A DNA stretch of 64,000 nt. Source: JAFGJQ01 sp052034525 (GTDB lineage: Bacteria; Planctomycetota; Phycisphaerae; UBA1845). The stretch covers positions 1 through 64,000 of the forward strand of contig JBPOIK010000191.1 in NCBI GenBank assembly GCA_052034525.1, given 5' to 3'. The translations under genes were made by a program, and so were the position numbers. Positions within the stretch are counted from its first letter, which is position 1; each line of letters starts with the position of its first letter. The notes below the pieces were generated by a model. That model worked only from the letters and a program-made list of their open reading frames with translations. It was not told where the DNA came from and did no database searches. Below are positions 60,862 to 64,000 of this stretch, piece after piece.

Positions 60862-61992
60862 ATGGCGGCAATTCGCAACAGAATCTCGTATGCGGTGCTG
60901 GGTGTCGTGTTGGCGGTCGGCGGCCTGAACGCGCCGGGCCGTGCGGAGATTCTTGACATCCGCGCCGAGATCGCCGCGAAGGCCGAGGAGTATGCTGACG
61001 ACGCGCTGGTTTCGTCCGATGCCGCGTTCGAACAGTTCCCCGAGACTCAGTCCGGGTTTCCGCTGGAGGTCGGAGTCGTGCTGGGGAACCCCGGCGACTT
61101 GACGGACGTGGCATTCGCGTTCACCGATTTCCGTGACCCGACCCGCCCGACGGGCAGCGCCAATCCGGCGGAGTTCGGGCTCGAAACCACGTGCGTGTCC
61201 CGGGGGCCGGCCACCGCATATTCAGTTCAGTCCGAGGCGGTCGAAACGCGGACGATTCGTCTGACCGCGGGCGACCTCGGCCTTTCGTTCGGGCAATCCC
61301 GCGCCAGCAGCGAGATTTTCCTTTCTGGCGCACTGATTCTGTGGACTCAGGATTCGGGGCGTGATCTGCGGGGCCTGGAAGCGGAAATCCAGGTGACGGT
61401 CTATCGGGTGGCAGGCGCGTCCGTCTCTACTGAGTTGTTTTCAACAGGTCTGCGGCTGTCCGGCACCGCGGAGGGCCGGGTGACCGCGGCGCCTCTTGGA
61501 TCGCTCGTCTACGAGTTCGGCGGATCAGAGCTTCTGTTTTCAAACACCAGTTCGGACGCGCGGGCACAGGCGACGGTGTCCGATGCGATCGAGCCGCTGG
61601 GCCTGTTTCGTGTGGCTCTGATCCCGAATCAGGCCATCACCTACGAGTACGACGTTCCGACGGACCGGCCGACGATTCTGGAAGCTCGCTTCCTCACCCG
61701 CGTCAGGAGCCTGCCGGATGGCACCGGCGGCGGCTCTGCCTTCGGGCGGCAGTTCACCGCGCTCAACGCGGCGTTAGAGGCCGTGACGAGCTCGGCCGGG
61801 GCGGCGGCGGTCCAGGACGCCGTGAACGTGGCACAGGAATCACGGAACGCGTCCACGGTGTCGGCGCCATCGTTTCCCGGACGCAGGTCGGCCTGTGGTG
61901 CATTCGGGGCCGAACTGGGGCTGATGGCTCTGTTGTTTGTTGGGGGTTGCCGATCGCTCCTGGTCCGGCGGCGTGCAATTGACCTTCCGTAA
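60862..61992 (+). CDS. Exported protein with C-terminal membrane anchor-like tail
   Basis: The ATG at 60862 has GGGAGG upstream. The 376-residue protein has a signal peptide (cleavage near GRA-EI, residue 29) and a beta-rich, Ser/Thr/Gly-rich mature chain without motifs I recognise. Near the end is CGAFGAELGL, a hydrophobic run and RSLLVRRR. This is the tripartite layout of a protein-sorting or anchoring tail, but it lacks the PEP motif. It starts 42 bp after the MMPL gene on the same strand and may be co-transcribed with it. Confidence 0.72.
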   Translation: MAAIRNRISYAVLGVVLAVGGLNAPGRAEILDIRAEIAAKAEEYADDALVSSDAAFEQFPETQSGFPLEVGVVLGNPGDLTDVAFAFTDFRDPTRPTGSANPAEFGLETTCVSRGPATAYSVQSEAVETRTIRLTAGDLGLSFGQSRASSEIFLSGALILWTQDSGRDLRGLEAEIQVTVYRVAGASVSTELFSTGLRLSGTAEGRVTAAPLGSLVYEFGGSELLFSNTSSDARAQATVSDAIEPLGLFRVALIPNQAITYEYDVPTDRPTILEARFLTRVRSLPDGTGGGSAFGRQFTALNAALEAVTSSAGAAAVQDAVNVAQESRNASTVSAPSFPGRRSACGAFGAELGLMALLFVGGCRSLLVRRRAIDLP

Positions 61993-62050
61993 CCTGACGG
62001 CTACAGTTCAGCCCGGTGGAAGGTGGAGCGGCAGCCGTAGAGCAACGCAC

Positions 62051-62974
62051 ATGATTGTAGATTGCTACACGCATATTTGGGAATCCATGTCGCAGTTGGG
62101 GCGCGATCTTCCGTGGACGCGGAGTCGGCTGGGGCTGCCTGCGCTCACCCGGCTGGAGGGTGCGCCCGCCCGTGCCGGCGCGGAGCGGCATTACGAAGCT
62201 TCGCGCCCCGTGGATACGGTTATCGTGCTTGGCTTCAAGAGCCACTACCTCGGCGCCGAGATTCCCGACACGCTGGTGGCCGACTATGTGCGGCGCTACC
62301 CGGACAAGCTCATCGGGTTTGCCGGGGTGGATCCGTCGGTTCCGGAGGAGGCGATCGGGGCTCTGGTTCGTGCCCGCAAGGAACTGGGCATGAAGGGCGT
62401 CGGGGTGGCGCCGGCGGCCCAGGATTATCATCCGACCGACACCCGCGCCATGCGCGTGTACGCGAAGGCGAACGAACTCCAGATGCCGGTCCTGTTCCAT
62501 CCAGGCATCCACATGACGACGGCGTGCAAGCTGGAGTACGCCCAGCCCGTGCTGCTGGACGAGGTGGCACGAGAGTTCCCCGACCTCAAGATGGTCATCG
62601 CCCACCTGGGTTATCCGTGGGTGGCGGAGACGATCGTCCTGCTGGCCAAGCATCCCAACGTCTATTCGGACGTAAGCTGGCTGCTGCACCATCCGTGGGA
62701 GGCGTATCAGGCCCTGCTGGGCGCGCACCATCACGGCGTGATGGACAAGTTGCTCTTCGGCAGCGGGTTCCCCTACACCTCCGCCGCCAACTGCATCGAG
62801 ACGCTGTACAGCATCAACCATATGGTGCAGGGCACCAACCTGCCGATCATTCCGCGAGAGCAACTCCGCGGCGTCGTGGAGCGAGACGCCCTGGAGGCGC
62901 TGGCGATCCGACCCGGCGCCCGGCGCGCGCCGTCGGAGTCGCCTGCTCTCATGGAGCCGGACGAAGACATCTGA
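62051..62974 (+). CDS. Amidohydrolase-fold protein with substituted metal-site residues
   Basis: I choose ATG 62051 because it opens the family N-terminus. The 307-residue protein has the amidohydrolase-2/TIM-barrel pattern: MIVDCYTHIW, FHPGIH, VIAHLGYPWV and LLFGSGFP. In active members the first motif is HxH and the last is GSD. Here they are YxH (Tyr6) and GSG. A different metal use, a non-hydrolytic function or loss of activity is possible. No signal is visible. It starts 58 bp after the anchored secreted protein. Confidence 0.78.
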   Translation: MIVDCYTHIWESMSQLGRDLPWTRSRLGLPALTRLEGAPARAGAERHYEASRPVDTVIVLGFKSHYLGAEIPDTLVADYVRRYPDKLIGFAGVDPSVPEEAIGALVRARKELGMKGVGVAPAAQDYHPTDTRAMRVYAKANELQMPVLFHPGIHMTTACKLEYAQPVLLDEVAREFPDLKMVIAHLGYPWVAETIVLLAKHPNVYSDVSWLLHHPWEAYQALLGAHHHGVMDKLLFGSGFPYTSAANCIETLYSINHMVQGTNLPIIPREQLRGVVERDALEALAIRPGARRAPSESPALMEPDEDI

Positions 62975-63309
62975 AACCGCGATTCGCTATCGTCTTCCGC
63001 TCGCGTGCTTCCATGCTCGCCGCCCGGCCATCTTCCTGAGCCTGACGGCGCGGCCTGAAGGGCCGTCGGCCGCCTGGTTCCCCAAGCGTCACAACCGGGC
63101 AGGATCGTCCGGATCGTACGGGCGAGCCGGAACCCCTGGTGCTTCGAGGCCGCCTCGCGAGAGTCTGCGGTTGGGGGCGGGTCAACTCGTATGCGGCCGG
63201 TGCGTTCGAGAGGATCGCTGGCAGGCCCGAAGGGGCGTGTCGCGTCCGACCGCGCGCAGGCAAAGCGGCTTGAATATGTCCGTTCGGGAGATCGTCGATC
63301 TGGTTGGCG
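62975..63309. other. 335-bp convergent intergenic region
   Basis: No supported gene. It holds one modest hairpin (GACGGC 63044-63049 with GCCGTC 63062-63067) without a T-tract, which may end the amidohydrolase-fold transcript. Nothing else persuasive is seen. Confidence 0.4.
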
Positions 63310-63996
63310 TCAGACAGGTGCGCCTTGGGCGACGTCGCTCAGAGCGTCCGGGTTGAGGATGCGGACGCGCTGGGCGTCGGGCAGGTCGATCAGGCCGGCG
63401 TCGGCCAGGCGGCGGAAGGTGCGGGAAAGAGTCTCACTGGTCAGATTCAGGTGGTTGGCCAGGTCTTTCTTGAGGATCGGCAGGGTGAAGGCGGCGGCGC
63501 CGTCCGTGGGATCACTTCGAATGAGAAACTGAGCGACGCGGCCCGTGGCGTCACGCAGCACGATGTCCTCCATCACGCACACCAGATGCCGAACCCATGT
63601 CGCCATGCTGGCCATAAGCTGCAGACAGAATGGATGGCTTTGCTCCAGGAGGCGGCGGAAGTCTCGCTGGGGCAGAAGGGCGCATTTCGTATCCTCCATC
63701 GCCTGGGCGCAGGCCGGACACTCGAAACCCCCGATAACCGCCACCTCTGCGAACGTCATGCCGGGGTAGGCGAAGTGAAGGACGTGCTCTTTGCCGCTGG
63801 CGGCGATTTTGTAGATTCGGACGGTTCCGCGGGCGACGACGTACAGCCCCGGGCATGGGTCGCCCTTGCGGAAGATGATCTGCCCTTTCCGAAAGGACAC
63901 GGTTCGCGCAATCGCTTCCAGGCATTCTAAGGATTCACCGGAAAGCCCGGCAAAAAAACCGGAGGTGCGAAGAATCGTAACTGCTTCTGAGGGCAT
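63310..63996 (-). CDS. Crp/Fnr-family transcriptional regulator
   Basis: The 228-residue protein has an N-terminal cyclic-nucleotide-binding-type beta-roll (about 10-125: GLYVVARGTVRIYK, GMTFAEVAVIGG), a dimer helix and a C-terminal winged helix (about 150-225: LKKDLANHLNLTSETLSRTFRRL). It resembles regulators of respiration and nitric oxide response. A CPAC motif (about residues 93-96) sits in the sensor domain, while the usual four-cysteine iron-sulfur arrangement of FNR is not present. The ATG at 63996 is 4 bp from the window end, so upstream regulation cannot be seen. Confidence 0.9.
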   Translation of the reverse strand: MPSEAVTILRTSGFFAGLSGESLECLEAIARTVSFRKGQIIFRKGDPCPGLYVVARGTVRIYKIAASGKEHVLHFAYPGMTFAEVAVIGGFECPACAQAMEDTKCALLPQRDFRRLLEQSHPFCLQLMASMATWVRHLVCVMEDIVLRDATGRVAQFLIRSDPTDGAAAFTLPILKKDLANHLNLTSETLSRTFRRLADAGLIDLPDAQRVRILNPDALSDVAQGAPV

Positions 63997-64000
63997 AAGT

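Noticed and set aside
1..64000. CRISPR array, insertion sequence, prophage or integrase
   Set aside because: No direct-repeat array, transposase, integrase or phage gene could be recognised.

Overview
The window is about 65% GC, densely packed and entirely chromosomal in character. I see no insertion sequence, integrase, prophage, CRISPR array or rRNA. The best guess is a member of the Planctomycetota, probably a Phycisphaerae-like lineage. Reasons are a secreted protein with a PEP-CTERM tail of the type common there (1), a sulfatase-fold protein fused to TPR repeats, many lipoproteins, peptidoglycan genes, and a GlmU-like nucleotidyltransferase paired with a large NagB/PIG-L fusion. Canonical sigma-70 type promoters (TTGACA/TATAAT-like, 17 bp spacing) are visible in several intergenic regions. 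The taxonomic placement is inference only.

Layout. 0.3-4 kb: PEP-CTERM beta-propeller protein with a strong terminator, then a sulfatase-fold/TPR membrane protein. 4-6.7 kb (minus): alr-dacB, peptidoglycan. 6.9-8.7 kb (plus): spmA-spmB-like membrane pair. 8.7-16.4 kb (minus): a three-gene operon of unusual cell-wall peptide enzymes: a DUF1460-like/class A beta-lactamase-like/C39-like triple fusion, a VanX-like/transglutaminase/class C beta-lactamase-like triple fusion, and an N-acyl-D-amino-acid deacylase-like protein. 16.6-23.3 kb: metallophosphoesterase-PQQ propeller, tandem GNAT, double glycosyltransferase, HD hydrolase, phosphotransferase. 23.3-29.1 kb (minus): smc, a lipoprotein hydrolase and a GAF-PP2C phosphatase. 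29.5-33.2 kb (minus): NagB/PIG-L fusion and GlmU-like protein. 33.4-35 kb (minus): gcvT-gcvH. 35-37.7 kb: DUF2304 and glycosyltransferase pair, small membrane protein, deoC. 37.8-42.5 kb: zinc-ribbon protein, tRNA-Leu(UAG), S9 peptidase, SGNH lipoprotein. 42.6-47.4 kb: MFS transporter, amidohydrolase, gatA, gatC, rpmB. 47.5-49.6 kb (plus): ECF sigma factor, probable anti-sigma and secreted coiled-coil protein. 49.4-54.8 kb: TPR lipoprotein, ffh, dGTPase-like and HIT proteins, lipoprotein. 54.8-58.4 kb: half-length UvrA and two unknowns. 58.6-64 kb: MMPL transporter, secreted C-terminally anchored protein, amidohydrolase-fold protein, Crp/Fnr regulator.

The strongest theme is the cell envelope. 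alr and dacB make and trim D-Ala-containing peptides. The 8.7-16.4 kb operon looks like a dedicated muropeptide turnover or salvage set built of six catalytic-type domains on two exported chains plus a third enzyme. This is the best candidate for a little-described system. Other anomalies are a GatA whose catalytic lysine is threonine, a UvrA that stops exactly after its first half, and amidohydrolase-fold proteins lacking canonical metal ligands.
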